A stretch of 64,000 nt of DNA, from NCBI RefSeq assembly GCF_022879575.1, contig NZ_CP084263.1, positions 62,001 through 126,000 of the forward strand, written 5' to 3'. This stretch comes from Caballeronia sp. SL2Y3 (GTDB lineage: Bacteria > Pseudomonadota > Gammaproteobacteria > Burkholderiales > Burkholderiaceae). Below the pieces are notes generated by a model. The model did no database searches, had not been told where the DNA came from, and was given only the letters and a program-made list of their open reading frames with translations. Shown here one piece after another: positions 17,154 through 25,888 of the stretch. Position numbers and translations under genes: made by a program. Numbering within the stretch: the first letter of the stretch is position 1; every line of letters begins with the position of its first letter.

Positions 17154-18401
17154 TCACCGAAGCCGACGTTGGCGGCCCAAGCAAAGCAGCAATATCGTGG
17201 CGACGCAAAACCCGGCACCGACGTAGAACGTCGCTGCGGGACTGACTCGATCCCATATCGCGCCGGCAACGGTGCTGGATAGCAACGTGACGCTCCCGCT
17301 GAACAAGTTGAAGAAGCCGAACGCCGTTCCGCGCGAGTGAGCCGGCGCAGCGTGCGCGACCATGGCCGAGAGCAAGCCCTGCGTGATGCCCATATGCATG
17401 CCCCAAAGCGCGACACCCGCGACGACCACGCCCCAGTGCGTCCCCTGCGCGAGCACGATGTCGGCGGCGATGAGAACGCCGAGGCCGCCGATCAACAACC
17501 GGGTATGACTGACTCTGTCCGCGAGCTTGCCGAATGGGTAGGCACAGAGAGCGTAGACCGCATTCATGACGACCATGACGAGAGGAACGAGCGCCGTGGG
17601 CACGCCGCTTTGCATCGCGCGGAGAACGAGAAACGCTTCGCTGAAGCGCGCCAGCGAGAATACCGCGCCCACGGCGACGACCCACCAGTAGCCACTGCCC
17701 ATTTCGACGAGGTTGCGCCAGCGGATCGGATTCGCGCCTTTCGCGTCCTGCGCATATTGCGCGTGCGCGGGTTCCTTGATGCCCGTTACGAGCAGCGCAA
17801 CGGCGAGCAATCCCGGTATGACCGCGATCCAGAATGCAAGGCGATAGTCGTCGGACGAGACGAGCATGATGCCGACCGCGAGCAGCGGGCCGAGGAATGC
17901 TCCGACGGTGTCGAGAGACTGACGCAATCCGTAGGCGGCGCCGCGCAGATGCGGCGGCGTGACGTCTGCAACGAGCGCATCGCGCGGCGCGCCCCGGATG
18001 CCTTTCCCGACACGATCGATGACACGGGCGCCGAGGACGACGCCGATCGTCGGCGCGATGGCGAACAGCGGCTTGCTCAATGCCCCGAGGGCGTAGCCGG
18101 CGACGGCGAGCCACTTGCGGTTCCGAAGGTAATCGCTCAGGGCGCCGGAGAACACCTTGACGATGGGCGCGGTGGCTTCCGCGAGGCCTTCGATCAGGCC
18201 AATCGTCGTGGCACTAGCGCCGAGTCCGACGAGCAGGAACATCGGAAGCAGGCTATGAATGATCTCCGACGACACGTCCATGAGCAGGCTGACGCATCCG
18301 AGCACCCAGACGCTCCGCGGTATCTGGCGAAAGATACGTTCTTTCGGTCGAATTTCCATTTTGTCGCGCCATGTCGTTTCGTCCATGCACTGCTTCAGCA
18401 C
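17154..18401 (-). CDS. MFS transporter
   Basis: This is a 12-segment major facilitator of about 415 residues. The first-half loop motif is DRVGKGIRGAPRDALVADV and the second-half copy is GKLADRVSHTRLL. It resembles the MFS carriers often found with heavy-metal or chromate genes. The GTG at 18401 is the longest start; ATGs at 18386 and 18359 (MEIRPKE) are alternatives and none has a strong ribosome site. The substrate is unknown. Confidence 0.82.
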   Translation of the reverse strand: MLKQCMDETTWRDKMEIRPKERIFRQIPRSVWVLGCVSLLMDVSSEIIHSLLPMFLLVGLGASATTIGLIEGLAEATAPIVKVFSGALSDYLRNRKWLAVAGYALGALSKPLFAIAPTIGVVLGARVIDRVGKGIRGAPRDALVADVTPPHLRGAAYGLRQSLDTVGAFLGPLLAVGIMLVSSDDYRLAFWIAVIPGLLAVALLVTGIKEPAHAQYAQDAKGANPIRWRNLVEMGSGYWWVVAVGAVFSLARFSEAFLVLRAMQSGVPTALVPLVMVVMNAVYALCAYPFGKLADRVSHTRLLIGGLGVLIAADIVLAQGTHWGVVVAGVALWGMHMGITQGLLSAMVAHAAPAHSRGTAFGFFNLFSGSVTLLSSTVAGAIWDRVSPAATFYVGAGFCVATILLLCLGRQRRLR

Positions 18402-18477
18402 CTGGACATATTCGACGATGCTCGCGAACGTTAGTTCGACCGCGTCAGCGCGGTTCGCAAGGACGGCTGGAAGTTCG

Positions 18478-19260
18478 TCACGCCATGATGTTCACGCCGC
18501 CATCGATATACAAGGTCTCGCCCGACAGACGGCGCGCATAAGGCGTCGCGAGGAACGCGCAGGTGAAGCCCACATCCATGATGTCGACGAGTTCGCCGAG
18601 CGGCGCGCGCTGGGCCGCCTCGGTCAGCAGCACGTCGAAGTCCTTCAGACCGGAGGCGGCCCTCGTCTTGAGCGGACCCGGCGAGATGGCGTGCACCCGT
18701 ATGCCCTTCGGCCCCCGTTCATAGGCGAGATAACGGGCGCAGGCTTCCAGCGCCGCCTTGACCGGCCCCATGACGTTGTAGGTGGGCACCACCTTGTTCG
18801 CGCCGTGATAGCTCATGGTGAGCATGGTGCCGCCGTTTTTCATCAGGGGTGCGGCCAGTCGCGCCATCCGTACGAACGAGTGGCAGGAAATGTCCATCGC
18901 ACGGGCGAAGCCTTCGCTGGAACTGTCGAGCAACTGGCCCTGTAAGTCCTCCTTGGGCGCCCATGCAATGGAATGGACGAGGATATCGAGTCCGCCCCAT
19001 TCCTTGTCGATCCGTTCGAACACGTCTTCGAGTTCGGTCTGCCGCGATGCATCGAGCGGCATGAAGAGCGAGGCGTCGAGGTCTTTCGCAAGCGGCTCGA
19101 CATAGGGTCTTGCCTTGTCGTTGGCATAGGTGATCGCAAGCGTCGCGCCGAGTTCGCGAAACGCTTTCGCGCATCCGTATGCAATCGAATGTTCATTCGC
19201 GATGCCGGTGATGAGGGCCTTTGCGTCGCGGAGAATGGGCTGCGGCGAGGTCGGTGTCAT
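18478..19260 (-). CDS. fabI: Enoyl-[acyl-carrier-protein] reductase (NADH), FabI
   Basis: FabI (260 residues) reduces trans-2-enoyl-ACP in the last step of fatty-acid elongation. GIANEHSIAYG near residue 19 is the FabI-type nucleotide loop; the catalytic pair is Y161 and K168 in PTYNVMGPVKAALE, and PGPLKTRAASG is the flexible substrate-loop region. It is the last gene behind DUF3141, pta and ackA, so it is probably a second, condition-specific copy rather than the housekeeping fabI; that copy is not in the window. Confidence 0.92.
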   Translation of the reverse strand: MTPTSPQPILRDAKALITGIANEHSIAYGCAKAFRELGATLAITYANDKARPYVEPLAKDLDASLFMPLDASRQTELEDVFERIDKEWGGLDILVHSIAWAPKEDLQGQLLDSSSEGFARAMDISCHSFVRMARLAAPLMKNGGTMLTMSYHGANKVVPTYNVMGPVKAALEACARYLAYERGPKGIRVHAISPGPLKTRAASGLKDFDVLLTEAAQRAPLGELVDIMDVGFTCAFLATPYARRLSGETLYIDGGVNIMA

Positions 19261-19271
19261 GAGAGCATCCT

Positions 19272-20486
19272 TCAGGCAGGCAAAGGCATGGTGTCGCCGG
19301 ATGACGCCGTTGCGTTGATCGCCGCGAGCGTATGCTGGCCGATCATGAGTTCTTCATTGGTCGGTATGACCCAGACGGTCGCCTTGCTCGACGCCGCGCT
19401 GATGCAAGGGCCGCCCGAAGCGTTCGCGGCATGGTCCAGTTCGATCCCGAGCCACGCGGTGTCGCGCACCACGCGCTCGCGAATGATGCTGGCGTTCTCG
19501 CCCACGCCGGCCGTGAAAACGAGCGCGTCGATGCCCTGCATCGCGGCTACGAGCGAACCCAGTTCACGGGCGATCCGGTACGTGTACATGTCGATGGCAA
19601 AGCGCGCGCGCGGCGCGTCGCTCGCAAGCAGCGCGCGCATGTCGCTCGACATGCCCGACACGCCGAGCAGGCCCGACTGCCGGTAGATCAGATCTTCAAT
19701 CTGCCGCGTGTCCATCTTCAGCTCGGACATCAGGTAAAGGATCACGCCAGGGTCCAGGTTGCCGCAGCGCGTGCCCATCAGCAGGCCGTCGACCGCGGTG
19801 AAACCCATCGTGCTCGCGACGCTCTTGCCGCCTGCCATCGCGCACATGCTCGCGCCGTTGCCGAGATGCGCGACGACCGTGCGGCCGCTCGCGGCGGCCG
19901 GCGCCAGGCGCGGCAGCACGCTCGCAATGTACTCGTACGAAAGGCCGTGGAAGCCGTAACGGCGCACGCCCTTTTCGGTGATCGAGGCGGGCAGCGCGTA
20001 AGCCTGCGCGACTTCGGACGCCGAGCGGTGAAACGCCGTATCGAAGCAGGCGACTTGCGGCAACTCCGGGCGAGTGCGCGCGATGATGCGGATCGGGTTC
20101 AGGTTATGCGGCTGGTGCAACGGTGCGAGCGGCACCAGTTTGTCGAGTTCGTCCAGCACCGCTGGCGTCACTCGCACGGGCCCCGCATACTTCTGGCCGC
20201 CATGCACCACGCGATGACCGACGGCGATAAGACGATGCCCTTCGCCGTGGCTGCGCAAGAACGCGCCGATATGCTCGATCGCGCCCTCGTGATCGATGCC
20301 CGCGTGCGCGCCCATGTCCTGCGTCGTCGTGTGACCGGCGTGGTCGGTCGCGCTGAAACGCGGCGCTGTGCCCAGTCCGTCGACCTGTCCACGCAACACG
20401 AGATGCATCGTCGTGCCGTCCACGCCGAAAGCGCGGAACTTGATGCTGGACGACCCTGCGTTCAGTACCAGAATGACGTCGGCCAT
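19272..20486 (-). CDS. ackA: Acetate kinase
   Basis: AckA (404 residues) interconverts acetyl phosphate plus ADP with acetate plus ATP. NAGSSSIKF at the N-terminus, VAHLGNGASM, MGFTAVDGLLMGTRCGNLDPG and the C-terminal FTAGVGENA are all conserved. GAGGTAG precedes the ATG. It is directly downstream of the phosphotransacetylase gene (4 bases), giving a substrate-level ATP route from acetyl-CoA. Confidence 0.96.
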   Translation of the reverse strand: MADVILVLNAGSSSIKFRAFGVDGTTMHLVLRGQVDGLGTAPRFSATDHAGHTTTQDMGAHAGIDHEGAIEHIGAFLRSHGEGHRLIAVGHRVVHGGQKYAGPVRVTPAVLDELDKLVPLAPLHQPHNLNPIRIIARTRPELPQVACFDTAFHRSASEVAQAYALPASITEKGVRRYGFHGLSYEYIASVLPRLAPAAASGRTVVAHLGNGASMCAMAGGKSVASTMGFTAVDGLLMGTRCGNLDPGVILYLMSELKMDTRQIEDLIYRQSGLLGVSGMSSDMRALLASDAPRARFAIDMYTYRIARELGSLVAAMQGIDALVFTAGVGENASIIRERVVRDTAWLGIELDHAANASGGPCISAASSKATVWVIPTNEELMIGQHTLAAINATASSGDTMPLPA

Positions 20487-20490
20487 GACG

Positions 20491-21429
20491 CTACCTCAAC
20501 ACGTTGTTGGGCTCGCGCCTCGCCTGCGCCACGAGCGTGGCGACCGCGCACGAGGCGAGGCGCGTCAGCAGGGCGTCGGCGCGGCTCGTCAGAATGATCG
20601 GCACGCGCGCGCCGAGCACGATGCCGGCCGCGTCTGCGCCCGCCAGGAACGAGAGGCTCTTGGCGAGCATGTTGCCCGCTTCGAGATCGGGGACCATCAG
20701 CACGTTGGCGCGTCCGGCAACCTGCGAATCGATCTGCTTGATCCGCGCGGCTTCGAGATTGATCGCGTTGTCGAGCGCGAGCGGACCGTCCACCAACGCG
20801 CCCGTCACCTGGTGTCTGTCCACCATCTTGCACAGCGCGGCGGCCTCTATCGTGGACGGCACCTTCGGATTCACGGTTTCCATCGCCGAGAGAATGGCGA
20901 CGCGCACTTGCTCGAAATGCAGCGCGTGGCCCAGGTCGATAGCGTTCTGCAGGATGTCCATCTTCACGTCGAGCGACGGCGCGATGTTGATCGCAGCGTC
21001 GGTCACGATCAGCGCATGCTCGGTCTGCGGCACATCCATGACGAAGCAGTGGCTGATGCGCCGCCCCGTGCGCAATCCCGATTCGCGGTTGACGACCGCA
21101 CTCATCAGCTCGTCGGTATGCAGGCTGCCTTTCATCAACGCTTCGGCCTTGCCCTCGCGCACGAGTTGCACGGCGGCCGAAGCCGCGGCATGACTGTGCG
21201 GGGCATCGACGAGCGGGTATTCGGCAATGGAGATGCCGGCTTGCGCGGCCGCTGCTTCGATGCGCTCTTTCGGTCCGACCAGTATCGGCGCGATCAGCCC
21301 CATGCGCGCCGCTTCCACCGCGCCCTGAATGGAAGTGGGATCGCACGGATGCACGACCGCCGTCTGCAACGGGGCCAGGCTCTTGCAGAACTCGATCAGC
21401 CGTTGATACTTCGCATGGTTGTTTTCCAT
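20491..21429 (-). CDS. pta: Phosphate acetyltransferase/butyryltransferase family
   Basis: This 312-residue protein has the Pta/Ptb catalytic domain only: VEAARMGLIAPILVG, GLRTGRRISHCFVMD, ITDAAINIAPSLD (as VTDAAINIAP) and the VLMVPDLEAGNMLAK motif. It is close to the short phosphate acyltransferases of Burkholderia and lacks the N-terminal regulatory domains of the long enterobacterial Pta. It makes acetyl phosphate (or butyryl phosphate) for the adjacent acetate kinase. GGAGG precedes the ATG. Confidence 0.9.
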   Translation of the reverse strand: MENNHAKYQRLIEFCKSLAPLQTAVVHPCDPTSIQGAVEAARMGLIAPILVGPKERIEAAAAQAGISIAEYPLVDAPHSHAAASAAVQLVREGKAEALMKGSLHTDELMSAVVNRESGLRTGRRISHCFVMDVPQTEHALIVTDAAINIAPSLDVKMDILQNAIDLGHALHFEQVRVAILSAMETVNPKVPSTIEAAALCKMVDRHQVTGALVDGPLALDNAINLEAARIKQIDSQVAGRANVLMVPDLEAGNMLAKSLSFLAGADAAGIVLGARVPIILTSRADALLTRLASCAVATLVAQARREPNNVLR

Positions 21430-21474
21430 CGTGCCTCCATCGAGAAGATGACTGCATGCGATACCGCAGGCGAG

Positions 21475-23796
21475 CTACGGCCGTGCGAGTGCAGCGGAGG
21501 TTCGGCCGCGCGCGGGCTTCGCCGTGAGAATCTCGCAGATGCGGTCGAGCATGGCCCGCTGCGCGTCGGTCGGGCTGGTGCTTTGAACCCGTTCGTCGGT
21601 CATCAGCGCGTCGAGCAGCGTGACGAAGCGCGCGCGATCGTTCTTGTCCGCGATGAGCGTCGGCAACGTTGCGAGCGCCTGTTCAGGTTCGAAGCTGACG
21701 ATGATTTCCTGCTCGCCCCGAATGCGCCGCCATTGATCGGGCGGCACTTCCGGAAGGTAGTCCGCATACGCCTGCGCCAGTTCCTTGCGCGTGATGAGCC
21801 GCGAAAGCGGCAGGGGTTCGCCCTTGCGTGCAAGAAGCGCCGCTGCGCGCGCAATGGCTTCCGTGTAGCCGCCTTCGCTGATCGCCGCGAGCGCGTCCTT
21901 CACGAAGGGCAGCTCGCGCGGCGGCGCGCCGGTCTTCGCCGGGGTCTCGGCCGCAGCCTTGTGATCGGCGAGATACAACGAGAAGAGGTTCGCGTAGATC
22001 GTGAAGAAAGCCGCTTCCATGCCGGCGTCGCGCATGGCCCGGTAATAGTCGAGCGATGCGCTGATCATCTCGGAGCCGGTCGTCTCCGCTGCGCACCACG
22101 GGTTATCCGGCTTCGCGGGCTGGCGGTTGGCTTTCACGGCGCTGGCCGCCGACGGCAGCCACGCGAGCCACGGATTCAGGTCCGAAAACCCCCAACGCTG
22201 AAAGCGCAGCGGATGGAAGGCGCGCAGCATGCGGGCTGTCGTATCGTTCGACATCGACTGCACGAACGGACGCCCGAAGAGTTCATAGGCACGCTGGTTG
22301 AATTCGGAGATCTGGGCCACGGCCTCGAAGGGCTTCTCGTCTTCGCGCTCGAAGCGGTTGAAGCGAGCCGCCACTTCTTCGAGCCGATACTCGCGAAACT
22401 CGACCTCGTATTCGGGTTGGCCGTCGGTGCCTCCGCGTTCGGTTATCGACATTCCGTACAGACCCGGCGCAAACGATTCGATGGCTTCGAGCACGGAGAC
22501 GATCTGCGTGTGTTCCTTCTTCGCCACTTTGCCCGACACGAAGATGCCGAGATGGCCGATATGCTGATGCATCAGACCGACGATCACCTGGCCGCGCGCC
22601 TTGATTTCCTCGGTGCTGCCGTACAGGTCCGCGACCCAGTTGAAGGCCTGTTGCGGCGGCGTGATGTTATCGCCCAGCGACGCGAACAAAATGATCGGCG
22701 AGCGGATCTCGCGCAGATCGAATGCCTTGCCGCTTGCGCCTTTGACATCGCCCGACCAGAGCTTGTTGCCGACGAAGAGGTTGCGCGTGATCCACTCGAT
22801 CTCCTCGCTATTCATCAGATAGTAGTCGCCCCACCAGCGTTCGAAGTCGAGAAAGCGCGGCGGTTCCGTATCAATGTTGTGATACAGGTGGTAGTACTTG
22901 TCCCACAGCGTGTTGGCGGGATTGAGGTTCTCGAAGTTCTGCACCAGATACGCGCCGTCGAACTTGCCGGCCCCGAGGTCCGCGGCGAACGACGCGAGCC
23001 ACGAGCCGCCGAGCAATCCGCCCGCATAGCGCATCGGGTTGTCGCCTTCGCCTTCGCTCCACGCGCCGCTCCAGTAAGACATCGGCGCGCCGTTGATCAC
23101 GATGGGACCGGTGTCGCCGGGATCGGAAGCAGCGAGCATCATCGCGGCCCAGCCGCCCTGGCAGTTGCCGATGAGCGCGGGCTTGTCACTGTCCGGATGC
23201 AGCTCGCGCACCCGCTTCACGAACTGTTGCTCGGCCACGCAGACGTCGAGCAGTGTCTGACCCGGTTCGGGGTCGGGAAAGAAAACGACGAAATACACGG
23301 GATGTCCCGCTCGCAGCGCGACACCGGCTTGCGAATCGTCCTTGAAGCCGCCGATGCCCGGGCCATGTCCCGCACGCGGGTCGATGATCAGGTACGGGCG
23401 CTTGCGTGCGTCCACGGTCACGCCTTCGGGCGGTGTGATCTTGAGAAGCGCGTAATTGACGGGCCTCTCGAACTGGCGGCCGTCGACGACGAACTCGTAG
23501 TCGAAGTGAAGCACCGGTTTCGGCTCCTGCCGGCTTCGTTCGTAGAATGCGGTGCCGCGCTCGCGCAGCGTATCCCAGAACATGACGGAACGCTGAATCA
23601 AGTCGAGCCCGTAGGTCCAGGTGTCCCAGGGAGTAGGACCACGCGCATTGATGCCGGGCGCCGTGCCGCCTTCACCGAGCGCGGCGTGCAACCGATCGAT
23701 GAAGTTCTTCTGCGCGTTTTCGATGCGTGCCTTCAGGATGCGCGCAACCTTCGCGTTGATCTCCCGACTGCGTGACAATTGGTTTGCTGCGTCCAT
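21475..23796 (-). CDS. DUF3141 protein, PHA-synthase-like alpha/beta hydrolase
   Basis: This 773-residue protein has an alpha/beta-hydrolase core resembling polyhydroxyalkanoate synthase PhaC: YLIIDPRAGHGPGIGG, and a G-x-C-x-G nucleophile elbow GNCQGGWA near residue 205 where Cys replaces the usual Ser. A long C-terminal extension (about residues 420-773) is specific to DUF3141. The start is set at 23796 with GAGAGG upstream; a longer frame adds 44 unlikely residues. It leads the pta-ackA-fabI run, a combination found in the low-oxygen-activated loci of Burkholderia. Polymer synthesis by this family is unproven. Confidence 0.85.
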   Translation of the reverse strand: MDAANQLSRSREINAKVARILKARIENAQKNFIDRLHAALGEGGTAPGINARGPTPWDTWTYGLDLIQRSVMFWDTLRERGTAFYERSRQEPKPVLHFDYEFVVDGRQFERPVNYALLKITPPEGVTVDARKRPYLIIDPRAGHGPGIGGFKDDSQAGVALRAGHPVYFVVFFPDPEPGQTLLDVCVAEQQFVKRVRELHPDSDKPALIGNCQGGWAAMMLAASDPGDTGPIVINGAPMSYWSGAWSEGEGDNPMRYAGGLLGGSWLASFAADLGAGKFDGAYLVQNFENLNPANTLWDKYYHLYHNIDTEPPRFLDFERWWGDYYLMNSEEIEWITRNLFVGNKLWSGDVKGASGKAFDLREIRSPIILFASLGDNITPPQQAFNWVADLYGSTEEIKARGQVIVGLMHQHIGHLGIFVSGKVAKKEHTQIVSVLEAIESFAPGLYGMSITERGGTDGQPEYEVEFREYRLEEVAARFNRFEREDEKPFEAVAQISEFNQRAYELFGRPFVQSMSNDTTARMLRAFHPLRFQRWGFSDLNPWLAWLPSAASAVKANRQPAKPDNPWCAAETTGSEMISASLDYYRAMRDAGMEAAFFTIYANLFSLYLADHKAAAETPAKTGAPPRELPFVKDALAAISEGGYTEAIARAAALLARKGEPLPLSRLITRKELAQAYADYLPEVPPDQWRRIRGEQEIIVSFEPEQALATLPTLIADKNDRARFVTLLDALMTDERVQSTSPTDAQRAMLDRICEILTAKPARGRTSAALARP

Positions 23797-23946
23797 GACG
23801 TAGACCTCTCGATCGAAGAGCGGGGACAGCAGTGTGCGACCTGCGTTTTGCGCCAAGTCGCGGCATGAATTCTGAAGGTAGCAGCGGCCGATGACGATTA
23901 GACTAGAGCCGCATACGCGGACCGCCAACCGCCGAGTGCAACGACC

Positions 23947-23960
23947 TTGAGATACATCAA
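23947..23960. promoter_or_regulatory. FNR/Anr-like box upstream of DUF3141-pta-ackA-fabI
   Basis: TTGAGATACATCAA matches the FNR/Anr consensus TTGAT-N4-ATCAA with one mismatch. It lies about 150 bases upstream of the DUF3141 start. The genes it would control (phosphotransacetylase, acetate kinase) fit an oxygen-limitation response. Binding is inferred. Confidence 0.55.
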
Positions 23961-23990
23961 CGTCGCGCGCATTGCAGTGCGACGCTGTCT

Positions 23991-24269
23991 GTGTGTAGCA
24001 ATGCCTTACTTATGCCGGAAAACGAAGCTGCAATTGAGCGGCCGCAGAAGGCGCACATGAGGCTCGATGTTCACAATCTCGGCGAGCCGATACCGGCCGA
24101 GAGCCTCTCCGACATGTTCGATCCGCTCAAGCGCCTGCCGCGCACTGGCCCGCGTCCGCGCCCGTCGACGGGCGGATCGGTGACGGTGGCATCTTCTCGC
24201 GAGGCCGGGACCACCGTCACCGTCAGGTTGCCGAAGAAGCCGTCGGCAGGCGGGCAGCCGCGGAACTGA
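23991..24269 (+). pseudogene. Histidine kinase ATPase-domain remnant
   Basis: The frame (92 residues) reads as pieces of the end of a sensor kinase: VHNLGEPIPAESLSDMFDPLKRL matches the segment after the N box (start VHNLGEPIPAE), then GGSVTVASSREAGTTVTVRLP matches the end of the HATPase domain. The G1/G2 boxes that should lie between are missing, and there is no dimerisation domain upstream. It is best read as the tail of a histidine kinase with an internal deletion. Whether it is still translated is unknown. Confidence 0.7.
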
Positions 24270-24306
24270 TAAGCCATGTCCGGGTTGTCGGGGCTTGCAG
24301 GTATGT

Positions 24307-24591
24307 TCACGGCACTCGTCGCCCAGGGCGCGCGCGCCGCTCCGGGCGATCAGGGCGCTCATGGCGCTCGGAGTGCTGAGGGCGACCCTGATCCTCGCTG
24401 ATCGTCGAAATGGCTCGCTTGAAGATCGCCTGCGCGCCGGTCGCGGCGTTCAGGTAGACCATGTACGTATCGAATGATTGAATCTCGCCTGTCAGCTTTA
24501 TGCCGCTGACCAGGAAGACGGAGACGCGCTTTCGCTGTTTTCGCAGCGCATTCAGGAACTCGTGCTGCGGGGTTGAAACGGCGTCGGACAT
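24307..24591 (-). CDS. hfq2: Hfq-like RNA chaperone with basic tail (second Hfq)
   Basis: The protein has 94 residues. Residues about 8-70 form the Sm-like fold: [25 protein letters not shown] (start [19 protein letters not shown]), [13 protein letters not shown], and the Sm2 stretch [10 protein letters not shown] in place of canonical VYKHAISTV. The tail is short, charged and Arg/His/Pro-rich ([14 protein letters not shown]). Burkholderia carry two Hfq proteins and this looks like the second one. It would pair small RNAs with mRNAs. The start at 24591 fits the Hfq domain; the upstream 49 residues in frame are not Hfq-like. Confidence 0.88.
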   Translation of the reverse strand: MSDAVSTPQHEFLNALRKQRKRVSVFLVSGIKLTGEIQSFDTYMVYLNAATGAQAIFKRAISTISEDQGRPQHSERHERPDRPERRARPGRRVP

Positions 24592-24955
24592 GGTCGCCTC
24601 AGTCAGTGAATCAAAGGTTGGCGGGCGTGTTGCGCGGGCTCGGTAGGTGACATCTGCATCGTCGATCGACGTCACTCGAACCGCTGACGATTCATTATGG
24701 ACACGGCCAAAAAAAGCCCGCTCGGAGGCGGACTGCAATGCATATCTTCGACGACGGCCTCACGAAAAGAATCATGTAAGAGCGCACTGTGGAAGTGTAA
24801 GGAAACGTTAAATGTGCTGCATAGACGAAATTGGCATCGGTAATATCACCTTCGATTGCGCAGATCGAATACGACGACAGGCTGGTGAAACGCCCCACGC
24901 ACATGAAAGGCATCGTTGAATGCCGACGCTTTTCAGAACCTGAGAGACGAAAACG
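24592..24955. other. Intergenic region upstream of hfq2
   Basis: These 364 bases hold no credible protein gene. They contain the hfq2 promoter region and a minus-strand terminator-like hairpin (24709-24733), which could end a small transcript starting further upstream on the minus strand. Confidence 0.45.
24709..24733 (-). terminator. Rho-independent terminator-like hairpin on the minus strand
   Basis: On the minus strand GTCCGC pairs with GCGGGC (one U-G pair) around a six-base loop CTCCGA, directly followed by seven T. No minus-strand gene lies between it and 24955, so it may end a small RNA. It is about 120 bases upstream of the hfq2 start. Confidence 0.5.
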
Positions 24956-25183
24956 ATGATCATCTACCACGGCAGGGCAGCGTTCGAACCGCACGTCACG
25001 CGTAACGGCAACTCCTTCGTCGCCACCGCGTCGATTCTTGGAGAAGACGGAAATTCGACGTCGCTCGGAAAGTGGGGTTTTTTCGCTGACGAAGACTGCG
25101 CGATGCACTTCGCCATTCAATCCGCAACCGCTTTCATCGAAGGGGATGAATTGCCGGTGCCGCCGGCTGATCTGCCGGCTTAA
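24956..25183 (+). CDS. Small conserved-type hypothetical protein
   Basis: This 75-residue protein is not recognised. It is soluble and acidic, with a beta-rich start (IIYHGRAAFEPHVTRNGN) and the pattern WGFFADEDCAMHFAIQSATAFI, ending LPVPPADLPA. GAGAGACG precedes the ATG, and a strong hairpin follows the stop. Codon use is like the host's. The function is unknown. Confidence 0.65.
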   Translation: MIIYHGRAAFEPHVTRNGNSFVATASILGEDGNSTSLGKWGFFADEDCAMHFAIQSATAFIEGDELPVPPADLPA

Positions 25184-25227
25184 CGTGGTCGGTTCAACCG
25201 GCCGGGCCGATTCAGCTAGTTGCAACA

Positions 25228-25262
25228 GAAGCGCCGGTCACTGATATTGACCGGCGCTTCTT
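25228..25262. terminator. Shared terminator hairpin between convergent genes
   Basis: GAAGCGCCGGTCA (25228-25240) pairs perfectly with TGACCGGCGCTTC (25248-25260) around a seven-base loop. It lies between the convergent 75-residue protein gene and the PRC-barrel gene. The T-run is short on both sides, so termination may be partial but in both directions. Confidence 0.65.
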
Positions 25263-25280
25263 GCGTGACAACGAACGCGA

Positions 25281-25712
25281 TTACTGCGTCTCTTTCAGCT
25301 TACGAGGCTTGGCCGGCGCCTTCACCTTGTTGTACTCGAATTCAGGCGTGTTCTTTAGCGCGTCCTTCGTCGCGCCGGGCAGATAGAAATTGCCGTCGCG
25401 CAATTCCAGCGACGAAATCGGGACCGCCACGTCATGCGTCGCGACGCCGAGGAAACCACCGGTCGAGATGATTGCTGCTGAGACGGTCGCGTCAGGCGAG
25501 ATCACCAAGTCCTTGATGGAGCCGATCTTCGCGTTCTCGTTGTTGTACACGGCCTTGCCGAGAATGCTCTTCTTCGTGCTCCAGCCCTGCAGCAACGCCT
25601 GAGATTGCTGGACAGTCACACTCAGAGGCTGTGTCCCGGCGACCTGTGCGTGAGCGCCAAGGCTCACAGCGCCGATAGCGGTGGCTAGTACGAGGCATCG
25701 CAGCGATTTCAT
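25281..25712 (-). CDS. Secreted PRC-barrel domain protein
   Basis: The protein has 143 residues. A Sec signal peptide ends near SLGAHA-Q. The mature part has a PRC-barrel-type domain (about residues 48-110): ILGKAVYNNENAKIGSIKDLVI, then FLGVATHDVAVPISSL. The C-terminus is Lys-rich. PRC-barrel proteins of this small exported type are common near stress genes; a direct role is not known. Confidence 0.8.
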   Translation of the reverse strand: MKSLRCLVLATAIGAVSLGAHAQVAGTQPLSVTVQQSQALLQGWSTKKSILGKAVYNNENAKIGSIKDLVISPDATVSAAIISTGGFLGVATHDVAVPISSLELRDGNFYLPGATKDALKNTPEFEYNKVKAPAKPRKLKETQ

Positions 25713-25888
25713 TAGTGTCCTCCAAGTTGTTTGGCTAAACCCTATTGCAAGGAACAGGCCCAGTTCCTTGCGTCCGCCAACCGGTCGTACTCCGCCGCCA
25801 ACCGGTGGCGCGTCTCTTGCGTAGCTGTCGCGCTAATTCAGTGTAACCGTGGCCGTCGGCCGCGTTCTCAATGAGCAAAGGGGATGAG

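Noticed and set aside
20368-23775. Very long plus-strand open frame (over 1100 codons) opposite ackA, pta and DUF3141
   Set aside because: The minus-strand genes have clear family motifs; the plus frame is Arg/His-rich low-information sequence typical of the antisense of high-GC genes.
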